This document shows positions 1-11,712 of a stretch of 20,000 nucleotides of DNA, piece by piece. The DNA is taken from positions 1-20,000 of the forward strand of contig JAXCGZ010002319.1 of NCBI GenBank assembly GCA_037179515.1, given 5' to 3'. Within the stretch, counting starts at the first letter, position 1. Each line of letters starts with the position of its first letter. A model generated the notes under the pieces. That model ran no database searches and was not told the origin of the DNA. It saw only the letters and a program-made list of their open reading frames with translations. The position numbers were made by a program, and so were the translations under genes. This DNA is from Halocaridina rubra. Lineage: Eukaryota > Arthropoda > Malacostraca > Decapoda > Atyidae.

Positions 1-1699
1 ATCTGTAACTCAAGCTTTCCCCCTCTCATTCGTTCTGATGGTTCTATAGCTTGCTTTCCCACTGACAAAGCCACTCTCTTTGGCTCTCATATTTCTACCA
101 ACTCTTCTATCTACGATTCCAGCGCACCTGTTCCTCAGTCTTTTCCCCTCTCTAACCCTATGCCCTCCCTTATCCTTTCTTCATGCAAAGTTCATAAGGT
201 TCTTCGCACACTAAAGACAAGCAAGGCATCTGGTCCCGATGATATCCCTGCAAGGTTCCTTAAGGAGTTTGCAGATGAACTGGCTCCCGTGCTCTGCCGT
301 CGTTTTTGCCTCATTCTGTTAACCAGTATCTATTCTTCATCTTGGAAGCATGCTCTAGTTCAACCTGTTACTAAGAAGGGTGACCGCTCTATTCCTTCTA
401 ACTACCGACCTATTGCTCTAACCTCCTCTATTGCTAAAGTTTTCGAAACTTTGCTCAATTCTCACTTCTTGAAATGCCTTGAATCTAACTCACTTATCTC
501 CGATCACCAGTACGACTTCCGCAAGGCAAGATCCACTGGTGATCTCCTGTCCTATCTTACTCATGTATGGTCATCTTCTCTGAGGAACTATGGGGAATCC
601 TTTGTCGTCGCCCTTGATATCTCTAAGGCTTTTGACAGAGTCTGGAACAAGGCTCTGTTGGCCAAACTCCCTGCCTATGGCTTTACCCCTTCTTTCTGTT
701 CTCTGATTTCCAGTTTTCTTACTGACCTTTCTATGTCTGTAGCTGTTGATGGCGCGACATCTAGCCCTTTCTCTGTTTCCAGTGGTGTTCCACAGGGCTC
801 TGTTCTTTCACCTACTCTCTTCCTTCTCTTCATCAATGATCTTCTACAATCCCCATCTTCCTCTCTTCTTCATGACTTTGCCGATGATTCTACCCTTCAC
901 TTTTCCTCTGCCTTTCTTCACAACCTTCATCCGTTACTCGTAATTAATCTCGTATCACTCTTTCTTCTACTCTTAACTCCGATTTGCAGAGAGTATCTGA
1001 ATGGGGCACTCAAAATTCAATGCCTCTAAGACACAGTTTCTGGCTATCTCTTTATCTTCTTCTCCTCATGATAACCCTATTGCCTTCGAAACTAGTGAAA
1101 TTTACCCTCTTAACTCTATCAATATATTAGGAATCCATATAGCCTCTAACTTGTCTTGGAGGAATCACATAATCCAAATTTCTAAATCTTCATCCAAAAA
1201 ATTGGGGGTTTTGTTTCGTTTTCGTTATTACTTTTCCTCAATGCAGTTACTTAAAATTTACAAAGGTCTTATCCGCCCCTGCTTAGAATACTGTTCACAC
1301 ATCTGGGGTGCTTCTTCCTTTACTTATCTTCTTGATAGGGTTGAATCTAAGGTAGTCAGACTCATTAATGATCCTTCTCTTACTTGTAACCTGGATTCTC
1401 TCTCTCTTCGCCGTAAGGTATCTTCCCCTTCGCTTTTCTATCGCTACTACTTCCATCGCTGCTCTGATGAGTTGGCGAGTTGCATCCCTCCTCCACTGCC
1501 GAGGCCGCGTAACACTCGCCAAGCGGCCTCATCTCACAGGTACTGTGTGGAGATTTGTAGCTCGCGGATTGGTCGGTGCAGCGACTGCTTCTTCCCATCT
1601 ACCTCCAGACTCTGGAACTCTCTTCCTCCTTCTGTCTTTCCTAATTCTTATGACCTTTCATCCTTCAAAAAGCAGATTTATCATCATCTCAGAGCCTAG
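1..1699 (+). pseudogene. Reverse transcriptase ORF of family A, 5'-partial, frameshifted
   Basis: Frame 1 is open from base 1 to 1029, so the ATG at 160 is internal and not a real start. The RT motifs follow in order: a GPDDIP-type entry motif near 230-250, a NYRPIAL block near 400, LDISKAFDRVW with its catalytic Asp at 616-618, SGVPQGSVLSP from about 781, and FADD with the Asp pair at 883-888. All catalytic residues are present. The frame then breaks. The conserved region around DLQRVSEWG is read in frame 3 (about 948-1014), and FNASKTQFL plus the rest of the C-terminal region is read in frame 2 from about 1015 to the stop at 1697. Frame 3 also carries a TAA at 945-947. At least two indels and one nonsense change make this copy non-functional. 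The C-terminal region (IYKGLIRPCLEYCSHIWG and following) is typical of Jockey/CR1-type RTs. Confidence 0.85.
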
Positions 1700-1894
1700 T
1701 CCTCCATATCTCTGGGTCCTCTTTACTTTGACTGTTTTTTTCTGTCTGTCGTTTTCCTTTGTGTGACATTACCTCATCTCTGCCTTGCCCTTAACCTTTT
1801 CCTTTTCCTTCGTCTTGGTATTTTCTCGTGCCCGGGCCTTTGTTGATGAGGGCAGTTTTTGCCTGTCCCGGTGTCACACTCTTAAAAAAAAAAA
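1..1894 (+). mobile_element. Family A: Jockey-like non-LTR retrotransposon, 3' portion
   Basis: This is a retrotransposon that copies itself by target-primed reverse transcription. The sequence shows an RT reading frame already open at base 1, a stop at 1697-1699, about 185 bp of pyrimidine-rich 3' UTR, and an 11-base poly(A) at 1884-1894 marking the 3' end. The 5' part, which would hold the endonuclease and any ORF1, lies outside the window. Placement in the Jockey group rests on the style of the RT and its C-terminal region and on the poly(A) tail, and is inferred. No target-site duplication can be tested because the 5' junction is not visible. The sequence right after the poly(A) is copy 1 of a duplicated module that recurs at about 2649. 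Confidence 0.85.
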
Positions 1895-1896
1895 TA

Positions 1897-2330
<434 letters not shown>

Positions 2331-2648
2331 CAAATTCTTTAGAGTCACACATGACCTAATGTAATCTCTAAACACGCATACACTCACAGAAATTAAGTTG
2401 AAACAATATCACGTGATGAGCAGAAGGGACAGTAATTTGGGTGTGTAATATTCTCTGGTCATGATTTCAAAGAAATTTTTAAATTGAATGAGTTGTCTCT
2501 CGTCATAAAGCGCAGAATTGCAAATCTTTAAGACAGACTGATAAACAGAGGAAAAAAGTCAGAATAAACAAAAAAAGACAGGCAGAGATAAATGGATGGG
2601 GTGTTATAGACAATGCAGTTGAGTCACTACTTTATTAAACTATGGAAT
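2331..2648. other. No gene seen
   Basis: AT-rich sequence between the two modules. There is no ORF of note, no RT or EN motif and no recognisable RNA gene. Confidence 0.6.
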
Positions 2649-2758
2649 CATGATTTTGTCAGAGAATTTCTTGTAAATAACTTGAGGAATATCAAATTGT
2701 TTCTAATCTCAAAGGTTTACCACTTACCAGAACCGCCCACAGTTGCAATTATTGCAAC

Positions 2759-2850
<92 letters not shown>

Positions 2851-3063
2851 ATAATTACACCCCTTAATCTGGTTAATGGTGTCCATCAACCCCAAGAGGA
2901 CCTCTCGGTATTTCGTAAATTAACTTATTTAATTACCTGTGTCCTGAAGTCTCCAATACTCACACACTTCATTGTTGTTGTTATTGCTTCTGTTATCAAG
3001 TTAGTTGTTGATTTTATTTGTGACTAAAAACACTTTTTGATGCAAGAACATTGTATTTGGGTT
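2649..3063. repeat. Diverged duplicated module, copy 2, with (GA)n core
   Basis: This copy matches 1897-2330 in the same orientation. It shares TGATTTTGTCA near 2651, AACTTGAGGAA, CAGTTGCAAT, the (GA)n core, GATGAATAATTACACCCC, a CTTAATCTGGTTAATGGT block, CCATCAACCCC, ATTACCTGTG, and a TTGTTGTTGTTATTGCTTC region leading to GCAAGAACATT. Divergence is clear in the non-repetitive parts, so the duplication is not recent. Confidence 0.75.
2763..2847. repeat. (AG)n microsatellite
   Basis: About 85 bp of perfect AG repeat at the same position within the module as 2006-2140 in the first copy. The length difference (135 versus 85 bp) indicates independent expansion or contraction since duplication. 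Confidence 0.98.
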
Positions 3064-3202
3064 TTACTACTCATTTCTGAACGTTTGCGAATTTGGTTGA
3101 CTGTTAGGCTCTCAAATACTCAATCAGTTCTGAGTTTGGCTGAAGTCAGGAATTTAGCGCGAGTTTATGAGGTGCAGAGGAGGAGGAAGAGGAGGAGGAG
3201 CA

Positions 3203-3358
<156 letters not shown>

Positions 3359-3512
3359 ACTCTGACATATGCTATCTTCAACATGCTCCTCCATCTTCTA
3401 CTGGTCTTCAAGAAGCAACGACCCCTGCTGAAAAGGAAATTTTCAATTATCCAAATACTTCCATCACGGTAAATTATTTAGCAATATGAATTGTTACATC
3501 AACAGGAATGAT

Positions 3513-3514
<2 letters not shown>

Positions 3515-3608
<94 letters not shown>
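3515..3608. repeat. (AG)n microsatellite
   Basis: About 94 bp of AG repeat with one GG phase break near 3549-3550. The flanks do not match the two GA modules upstream. Confidence 0.97.
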
Positions 3609-3609
<1 letters not shown>

Positions 3610-3929
3610 AAGATGTAAAGTAAATAAGTAAATGGCTACATAATGAACATCATACTAGAGAAAAAAGGTAGGAAATAAAACGAAAAACGAGTGACAAAGT
3701 TTTGTGCCAAATGAGTCATAATAATGAGCCAAAGGCATCAAAACCGGTTGCGTGTACGTGTGCTTTTATGAGTGTGTGCACGTGTGGGCAATCTGGTGAT
3801 TACACTCATTAGGCTAATGAAGCTCTTTTTTTCTTATGGAGATTCTCTTTTCTTTTTGGTGATGATTTTCATTTTTACATTTTGTCTCACTGAAGCTCTC
3901 ATCACTCGTTCATGCGTTGTACACCATGG
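3609..3929. other. No gene seen
   Basis: Mixed-composition intergenic sequence. The longest frame (about 70 codons from 3772) has no recognisable motif, and I treat it as chance. Confidence 0.55.
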
Positions 3930-4225
3930 CACTTGTTTTCAAAATGCATTTCTATTATTGTTTCACCCTCTCGTAGGATTATAAATTTTTCCTCTTTCGT
4001 TTTCGAAATAGAGCTTTGATGCATATCCTCCACTTACTGCAAACCTTATCACTTTTTTAGCTATGGATATTATGATTTGTCTTATCTATTTAGAGCACAT
4101 ATGCAGAAATACATATATATCTATATCGCTTAACCATACATAGATATATAACCTCAATCACATACATGCAAATAAATACATAAAAACGTACAAATATATA
4201 AATATATATATACTTCTATAAATAA
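3930..4225. repeat. Tandem duplication of about 296 bp, unit 1
   Basis: Unit 1 starts CACTTGTTTTC and continues through a TTTCTATT block, a CTCTTTCG stretch, a TTTGATGC block, ATCCTCCACTTACTGC, a TTATGATTT block, ATCTATTTAGA, a TCGCTTA block and a CATACAT-rich end. The next unit repeats the same order at an offset of 296 bp. No coding capacity is seen. Confidence 0.8.
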
Positions 4226-4500
4226 CACTTGTTTTTAAAATATATTTCTATTCTTCTTTCACTCTTTTGCAGGACTTTACATTTATTTTTCTCTTTCGCT
4301 TTGATGCGTATCCTCCACTTACTGCGAACCTTATTACTTTTTCCGCTCTGGATGTTATGATTTTTCATATCTATTTAGAACACATACTTCTATTTCTCTA
4401 TCGCTTAGCCATGCATAAATATATAATCTCAATTATATACACTTAAATACATACATTAAACGCAAAAATACATACATTTATACATACTTCCATACATACA
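4226..4500. repeat. Tandem duplication of about 296 bp, unit 2
   Basis: Unit 2 begins CACTTGTTTTT at 4226 and shares ATCCTCCACTTACTGC, ATCTATTTAGA and the TCGCTTAGCCAT region with unit 1. Substitutions are scattered throughout and the ACATAC-rich end is shorter. Confidence 0.8.
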
Positions 4501-4636
4501 TATATATGCAAGTCTCGCAGACAAATTGAAGGAAGAAGAGAAAATAAATGACACTATAGGGATGCTAATTCACCGACGAAGACATTATCAATATCGAAAC
4601 ATATGAGCAATAAGTAACTACCAAATTTCCATTTTT

Positions 4637-5558
<922 letters not shown>

Positions 5559-5567
5559 GTGTGTGTG

Positions 5568-5631
5568 ATTACCTAATTGTGATTACCTAATTGTGTTTAC
5601 GGGAAAGAGCCCAAAGCTCGTATCTTCCCGT
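5568..5631 (-). repeat. Family B 3' terminus, copy 1: hairpin and 2 x 14-bp repeat
   Basis: On the minus strand an outer stem ACGGGAA/TTCCCGT and an inner stem GAGC/GCTC form a two-tier hairpin (5599-5631). Two exact CACAATTAGGTAAT units follow (5595-5568), then CACACACACA. There is no poly(A). In L2/CR1-type LINEs a 3' stem-loop and short terminal repeats are what the RT recognises, so the same role is inferred here. Confidence 0.8.
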
Positions 5632-5656
5632 CTCCTGATCGCTTCCATTTTTAGAC

Positions 5657-7867
5657 TTAGTGATACTTATCATACCTGTCCTTAAAACTATGGATTGAGG
5701 TAGCATTAACTACCTCCTCGCTTAGCGAATTCCAATTATCAACTACTCTTACACTGAAAAAGTATTTCCTTACATCCTGCAAACAAGTTTTCTTCCGAAG
5801 CTTCAAACTATGACCTCTAGTTCTAGAGCCAGCCATATCGAAATATCGATCCCTATCCACTCTATCATAACCATGAAGGAATTTAAAGACTGTCACCATA
5901 TCCCCCCTTACTCTTCTAGCTTCGAGTGATGGCAAGTTTAATTCCCTCAGCCTCTCATCATAACCGAGATTGCGTATTTCTGGCACCAGTTTCGTGGCAT
6001 GTCTTTGAACTTTTTCAAGCTTAGCTATGTGCTTTTTCAAGTGCGGATTCCAAAAGGGGGCTGCATATTCGAGTTTTGGCCTCACATAGGTTACATAAAT
6101 ATTTCTGAACATTTCCTTGTCCATGTGCCTGAAGGCTACCCTTACATTTGATAAGAATGCATATGCTGCCCTTACTACGCCATTTATATGTATTTCTGGA
6201 GACAAATCTGCCAGTATGTTTACTCCTAGATCTCTCTCATTTTCTGTCTCTTGAAGTTGTACTCCAGCCACCGAGTAGTCAAGCTTGGGCCTTCTTGCAC
6301 TTGTACCCATTCTCATTACCTTACATTTTGAGGTATTGAATTTCATTAGCCACTTTTCTGACCACTCATGCAGATTATTTAGATCCTCCTGAAGTTCTCT
6401 ACCATTGTTCTCGTTTTTTACTTTCTTCACAATCTTTGCATCATCCGCAAACATATTCATGAATGAATTTACAGACTCTGGTAGGTCATTTACATATACA
6501 AGGAACAAAAGTGGCCCTAAAACTGAACCCTGTGGAACTCCACTACTAACTCTTCTCCATTCAGACACTGAGTGTCTTACTCTAACCCTCTGTTCCCTTC
6601 CTTCTAAGTAAGTTTTTATCCATTCCAAGACATTTCCACCTATTCTAGCCATTGATTGCAGCTTCCTAATAAGTCTCCCATGTGGAACAGTGTCAAACGC
6701 TTTCTGGAAGTCTAGGAATATGCAATCTGCCCAGCCCTCTCTTTCCTGTAAGATTTGGCTTACCTCATCATAAAATTCTAATAAGTTTGTTACTGTTGAT
6801 CTTCCTTCTCTGAAGCCATGTTGCCTCACTGACAAAAAGTTGAAGGATTCCAAGTGAAGAGAGATATGTTTCCTTAGTAGTTTCTCCATAACTTTGCAAA
6901 CTATGCTGGTCAAGGAAACTGGTCTATTGTTCAGAGCCGTATCCCTCCTTCCCTTTTTGAAGATAGGTATCACATTTGCTTGTTTCCAGCATCTTGGAAT
7001 CTCCCCCGACTCCAATGACTCCTTAAATATGATACTTAGTGCCACTGATATTGTGTTTGCGCATTTTTTAAGCACATGAGGGGATATGTCATCAGGACCT
7101 GTAGCATTATGAACATCTAAATCCATCAGCGCTTTGCATACCTCTGTGGCTGTAAGGTTGATGTTCTCTAATACCGGCCCTTGAGCTTCTATCACTGCAA
7201 TCTGAGGGGGTGGGGTATTTTCTACTGTAAATACTGACTGAAACTCCTTGTTCAATTCTTTGCAGATCTCTTCGTCCGTCTCAGTGATGCTTCCATCCGC
7301 TCTCTTTAGCCTTAAAACCTGTTCTTTTACCTTCAGTTTTCCTCTGATAAAGCTGTGGAAAAGCTTGGGATTTTCTTTAGCCTTCCTGGTGATGTCCCTC
7401 TCATAATCTTTCTCTGCCTCTCTCCTTTTACTTAGGTAGTCATTTCTTGCTCTTTTGTAGGTTTGCCAGGCATTTATGTTTTTTCTCCTCCTATACCTTT
7501 TCCAGCATTTGTCTCTCCACTCCTTAGCTCTTTTACACCCATTATCGAACCATTTCTCTCTGGCATGAATTACACCTACTTTGGTGACAGGTATGCAGCA
7601 ATCTACTATCTTCCCATATTTCTCACAAAAGATGTCATACATTTCTTGTACAGATTTGTTGTAAAATAAGGTTCTCCAGTCAATAATTGCAAAAAGCTCA
7701 TTCATTTTGATGTAATCTCCTTTCTGATAGTTCCTCCTCATGTCCTCAGTGCCTCTACTCTCAGGAAGAATGTCTTCAATGATATACTCCATCAACAACA
7801 CACAGTGGTCACTCTTTCCAATTGGTGGTTCATACTCAATATTTTCAATATCCAACACATTATCTGT
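5657..7867 (-). CDS. EN C-terminus plus reverse transcriptase of family B copy 1, 5'-partial, open frame
   Basis: A 733-codon uninterrupted frame counted from a GTG at 7856-7858. That GTG is not a real start, because the frame continues into the 5' truncation. Order: the endonuclease SDH motif (residues about 16-18), a long basic linker (about 70-220), then RT. The RT has a TGPDDISP motif, LDFQKAFDTVPH with catalytic Asp 383, GVPQGSVLGP at 440-449, and FADD with Asp 472-473. A C-terminal region follows (YVRPKLEYAAPFWNPHLKK and beyond). The catalytic triad is intact. One oddity is RDTALNNRPVSL, where copies 3 and 4 have NYRPVSL; losing that conserved Tyr may impair the enzyme. Without most of the endonuclease the copy should be unable to mobilise itself. 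The frame sits about 90 bp from the element's 3' end. Confidence 0.88.
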   Translation of the reverse strand, partial: TDNVLDIENIEYEPPIGKSDHCVLLMEYIIEDILPESRGTEDMRRNYQKGDYIKMNELFAIIDWRTLFYNKSVQEMYDIFCEKYGKIVDCCIPVTKVGVIHAREKWFDNGCKRAKEWRDKCWKRYRRRKNINAWQTYKRARNDYLSKRREAEKDYERDITRKAKENPKLFHSFIRGKLKVKEQVLRLKRADGSITETDEEICKELNKEFQSVFTVENTPPPQIAVIEAQGPVLENINLTATEVCKALMDLDVHNATGPDDISPHVLKKCANTISVALSIIFKESLESGEIPRCWKQANVIPIFKKGRRDTALNNRPVSLTSIVCKVMEKLLRKHISLHLESFNFLSVRQHGFREGRSTVTNLLEFYDEVSQILQEREGWADCIFLDFQKAFDTVPHGRLIRKLQSMARIGGNVLEWIKTYLEGREQRVRVRHSVSEWRRVSSGVPQGSVLGPLLFLVYVNDLPESVNSFMNMFADDAKIVKKVKNENNGRELQEDLNNLHEWSEKWLMKFNTSKCKVMRMGTSARRPKLDYSVAGVQLQETENERDLGVNILADLSPEIHINGVVRAAYAFLSNVRVAFRHMDKEMFRNIYVTYVRPKLEYAAPFWNPHLKKHIAKLEKVQRHATKLVPEIRNLGYDERLRELNLPSLEARRVRGDMVTVFKFLHGYDRVDRDRYFDMAGSRTRGHSLKLRKKTCLQDVRKYFFSVRVVDNWNSLSEEVVNATSIHSFKDRYDKYH

Positions 7868-7868
7868 G

Positions 7869-8261
<393 letters not shown>

Positions 8262-8447
8262 TTTATTATCTACAGACCAGCAACAACATCAAAGAATAGC
8301 TCCAACGTATTCCCTGCATGTCGTAAGAGGCGACTAAAAGTGAACAGAGCGAGGGGACTGGGAATTCCCCCCTTGTATTAACTTCCTGTGAGACATTAAA
8401 GAAGAGGGGTAGTAGAGGGGAGAGTAACTTCTCCCCAAACTCTAGTT

Positions 8448-9699
8448 TTGGGGTGTCTAAATGTGCGAGTTTGTAGTACGATAGAGAGCAAAAGATGTGA
8501 GATTGGATAATATGTTTGGTAGGAGGAGGATGGATGTATTGGCATTGTGTGAGACGAAGATGAAAGGAAAAGGAGAAGTGGCATTTGGTGAGGTGACAGG
8601 TAGGGTGTCTGGGGTTGAAAGGGGGAGAGCGAGAGAAGGTGTGGCATTATTGCTGAGTGAATGGATTATAAATAAGGTAGTGGATTGGAAAGAAGTGTCA
8701 TCTAGACTGATGTGAGTGAGGGTTAGGATGGGTAGGGAATGTTGGGCTTTTGTTTGTGCGTATGGGCCAGGATGTGAGAGAAGTGAGGAAGACCAGCATG
8801 AATTCTGGAATGAGTTAACTAGGTGTGTGGATGGTCTAAGTAGAAGGAACTATGTAGTTGTGTTGGGTGTCTTGAATGCCAGAGTGGATGATGGAGAGGT
8901 AGAAGGTGTTGTAGGAAAGTATGGGGTACCAGGTGGGAATGAGAGTGGCAATAGACTGTTAGATATGTGTGTGGAGCAAGAGTTGGTGATAGGTGATAAC
9001 TTTTTTCAAGAAGAAGTTAATAAATAAGTATACATGTAAGAGAGTGGCAAATGGAAGAGTGAAAGAAAAAGCATTGATGAATTATGTGTTGGTAGCAAAG
9101 AGAATAATGGATAGAGTGAAAGATGTGCATGCATTTCGGGGTGTGGCTGCTGGGATACGTGATCACTTTTTGGTTGAAGCAAAGGTGGTAGTAGCAAAAG
9201 AATGGGGAAATAGAGTGGGAGGATGTAGACGGGAAGTGGTAAAGGTGGAAGAGTTGAAAAAGCCAGAGAAGAGACAGGAATATCAGGACAGGTTGAAAGT
9301 TTATATGACAGTGTGAATGAAAAAGAAGTTGGGGAGTTAGAGGAGGAATGGGAGTTGATGAAAGAAGGCTTTGAGGAACATGCAAGTGATGTGTGTGGAA
9401 AGAGGTTTGTTGGAGGTGGCATGAGGAGGGGCAGCGAGTGGTGGAATGAAGGGGTGAAAATTAAGGTGGAAGAGAAAAAGAGAGCTTTTGAGGAATGGCT
9501 GCAGTGTAGCAGTAGGATGAAGTATGAAAGATATAGAGAGAGAAATGTGGACACCAAGCGGAAGGTAAAGTAAGAAAAGAGGTTGGCAAATGTTAGGTGG
9601 GGACAGGATTTTAGTAGGTCATATGAGGAGAGTAAAAAGAAGTTTTGGAAAGATGTGAAGAGAGTAAGGAAGGGTGGATCTAGGATGGAAGAGAAATAA
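8448..9699 (+). pseudogene. Family C endonuclease domain and linker, broken
   Basis: The endonuclease would nick target DNA to prime reverse transcription. It begins in frame 3 at 8448 (LGCLNVRVC) and shifts to frame 1 around 8500-8513. It continues with MDVLALCETKMKGKGE (catalytic-Glu region) and a REGVALLLSE block. An in-frame TGA at 8713-8715 probably replaces a Trp codon. AFVCAYGPG and VVLGVLNARVDD follow; the latter corresponds to the usual GDFN block but has lost its Asp. A T-run indel near 9001-9007 moves the frame to 2, where NYVLVAKR and IRDHFLVEAKV (the DH motif) are read. An apparent 2-base insertion near 9304-9310 returns it to frame 1, and TAA codons interrupt at 9571-9573 and about 9697-9699. 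The combined changes rule out function. Confidence 0.75.
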
Positions 9700-11378
9700 A
9701 AAGATGTGAATGGACATATGTTAAGAGGGAACAATGCAAGAAAAAGATGGGATGAATATTGTGAGTGGTTGCTGAATGTTGAGGACGATAGAGAGGCAAT
9801 GATAGTGGCAGTGGGGGATGTTCAAGTGCCAGTAATAGGAGCTGAAAATGAGAGAGAGATTACAAGAGAGGAGGTGAAAAGGGCATTTATGAAATGAAAG
9901 CAGGAAAAGCACCTGGAATGGATGGTGTGAGAGCGATGATGTTGAAAGAGGGGGGTGTGACTTCATTGGAATGGTTAGTGAGTATTTAATATATGCTTTA
10001 TATTTTCAATGGTGCCAGTGGAATGGGTGAATGCTTGTATAGTGCCCCTATGCAAAAGTAAGGGAGATGTGTACGAATGCAGTAATTTTTTGGGTATAAG
10101 TTTGTTGAGTGTGGTAGGAAAGGTGTATGGTAGGATACTGATTAATAGGATTAGGGATAAGACAGAAAATGTGATCACGGAAGTGCAGAGTGGTTTTAGG
10201 AGAGGTAGAGATTGTATATATCAGATTTTTATAGTTAGGCAGTTATGTGAGAAATATTTAGCTAAGGGTAAGGATGTGTATTTTGCATTTTTGGATCTGG
10301 AGAAAGCGTATGATAAGAGTTGATAGAGAGGCAATGTGGAATGTTTTGAGGTTATATGGAATTGATGGTAGACTGTTGCAAGCAGTGAGGAGTTTGTATA
10401 AGGGCAGTAGAGCTTGTGTTAGAGTAAGGAATGAAGTGAGTGAGTGGTTTCCAGTGAGTGTGGGACTGAGACAGGGATGTGTGATGTCACCATGGCTGTT
10501 TGATTTGTATATTGATGGAGTCGTAAGAGAGGTGAATGAGCGAGTGTGTGATCGAGGTTTGAGAATGGTAAATGGGGATGATAACGAGTGGGAGCTGAAT
10601 CAGTTGCTGTTTGCAGTTGATACTGGGGTGGTGGCAGATTCAGGGGAGAAGCTGTGTCAGCTAGTTTCAGAATCTGGAATGGTGTGTGAGAGAAGGAAGT
10701 TGCAAGTGAATGTGGGAAAGAGTAAGGTTAAGAGGTGTACAAGAAATGAGGATGGCGTTGGATTGAATGTTATGTTGAATGGAGAGACACTTGAGGAAGT
10801 TGATCACTTTAAGTATTTAGGCTCGGTTATAGCTGCAAATGGTGGAGTGGAAGCAGATGTGTGTCACAGAGTGAATGAAGGATGTAAAGTGTTGGGTGCG
10901 TTGAAAGGAGTGATGAAGAATAAACGGTTGCAAATGAATGTTAAGAAAGTTATGCAAGAGAAAGTGACTGTGCCAACTGTGATGCATGGGTCAGAGTTAT
11001 GGAGTATGAAAGTAAGTGACACGGAAACTAAATGTGTTTGAGATGAAATGCCTGAGGAGTATGACTGGTGTATCTCGGTTGGATAGGGTTAGGAATGAAG
11101 TGGTGAGAGCAAGAACGGGTGTGAGGAGAGAATTGGCAGCCAGCGTAGATATGAATGTTCTGAGCTGGTTTGGCCATGTGGAGAGGATGGATGATGAAAG
11201 ACTGCTGAAAAAGGTGAGGTATGCGAGAGTTGATGGGAGAAATGCTAGAGGGAGGCCTAGGTTTGGGTGGATGGATGGAGTAAGGAGAGCCCTGAATGAT
11301 AGGAGGATGAATGTGAGGGAAGTAAGTAAGCATGCTAGGAATAGGAATGAGTGGCGAGCGATTATGATGCAGATCTGA
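9700..11378 (+). pseudogene. Family C reverse transcriptase and C-terminal domain, broken
   Basis: Frame 1 runs to about 9885, then frame 3 carries KAGKAPGMDGV (RT entry motif) to a TAA at 9987-9989. Frame 1 resumes with VPVEWVNACIVPLCKSKGD, the GISLLSVVGKVYGR block, SGFRRGRDC and FLDLEKAYD (catalytic Asp near 10293). A one-base shift near 10313 leads to frame 2 with VGLRQGCVMSPWLF. The catalytic FADD box reads FAVD, with GTT at 10616-10618 replacing the first Asp, which alone should abolish polymerase activity. Another shift near 11016-11030 leads to frame 3 with MKCLRSMTGVSRLDRVRNE, LSWFGHVERMDDER and GRPRFGWMDGVRRAL, ending at 11378. That C-terminal block is characteristic of RTE-like elements. 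Copy age appears much greater than that of family B. Confidence 0.8.
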
Positions 11379-11712
11379 TGGGCATCTGCTGTTACCATGG
11401 GGCTGCATCTTACAGAGGTAGCTCTGTGGTAGAGGCAGTTGGGGAGTTGGCATTATGAAGCGACACAGGTTGTGGAAAAGCCGGGAGGATGGGCTGTGGC
11501 ACTCCAGCAGTGCCATCTGAACGGTCGCTAGCTCCCTCGTCATTGCCCATAGAGCAAAGTAATCCCTGTATTGTTTCTTTTTGATGTCAGTTACCTCCCA
11601 ATGGGGGAAACAGCCAAGTTAGATAGAAAACAGAGCCTTAGTATAATCCTGGTAACCCTAAGTAAAATATGGTAAATCAATGCAATCTGTTACCAGCAAA
11701 AAAAAAAAAAAA
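11379..11712 (+). other. Family C 3' UTR with terminal inverted repeat and poly(A)
   Basis: This non-coding tail joins the stop codon to the poly(A). The region at 11417-11434 (GTAGCTCTGTGGTAGAGG) resembles a tRNA A-box, but no B-box follows. The inverted repeat at 11649-11656 and 11689-11696 can form an 8-bp stem immediately upstream of the poly(A), a plausible but unproven RT recognition structure. Confidence 0.55.

Larger units (their letters stand above)
5568..7868 (-). mobile_element. Family B copy 1: CR1-like LINE, 5'-truncated in the EN domain
   Basis: Minus-strand LINE fragment of about 2.3 kb. The 3' end is the two 14-bp repeats at 5568-5595, next to (TG)5. Alignment by eye with copy 4 holds up to 7868 and then stops: copy 4 continues AACACTAG while this copy continues CTTCTGAG. 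The 5' truncation therefore lies inside the endonuclease domain, just upstream of its SDH motif. It is the only family B copy whose 5' junction is not a CA/GT tract. Amino-acid differences group it with copy 2. The CR1-like call is inferred from the RT style and from a repeat-type 3' end without poly(A). Confidence 0.88.
8308..11712 (+). mobile_element. Family C: RTE-like LINE, near full length, heavily degraded
   Basis: The recognisable 5' leader begins with CGTATTCCCTGCATGTCG and an AAGAGGCGACTAAAAG block at about 8309-8340, a leader I associate from memory with abundant decapod LINEs. Endonuclease-like and RT-like frames follow (8448-11378), then about 320 bp of 3' UTR ending in a 15-base poly(A) at 11698-11712. 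An 8-bp inverted repeat (CTGGTAAC at 11649-11656, GTTACCAG at 11689-11696) lies just before the poly(A). The single long EN-RT frame and the C-terminal GRPRFGWMDG block suggest an RTE-type element, an inference from motif style. No target-site duplication is evident by eye. The accumulated frame breaks make it the most decayed LINE here. Confidence 0.8.

Noticed and set aside
1368..1766. Overlapping frames in other phases across the family A C-terminal region
   Set aside because: Frame 2 (1001-1699) carries the conserved RT C-terminal blocks; the others lack motifs.
6148..6611. Plus-strand frames of 63-68 codons over family B copies (also 12670-12861 minus, 15026-15489, 16644-17107)
   Set aside because: They recur at the same place in each copy because they are antisense shadows of the RT frame; no independent coding signal.
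9006..9734. 242-codon minus-strand frame over family C, rich in Ser, Leu, Phe and Pro
   Set aside because: It is antisense to the purine-rich endonuclease/linker coding strand, which has recognisable LINE motifs; the open antisense frame follows from base composition.
11417..11434. tRNA-like A-box in the family C 3' region
   Set aside because: No B-box of GGTTCGANTCC type, no cloverleaf and no acceptor pairing could be found downstream; treated as chance resemblance.
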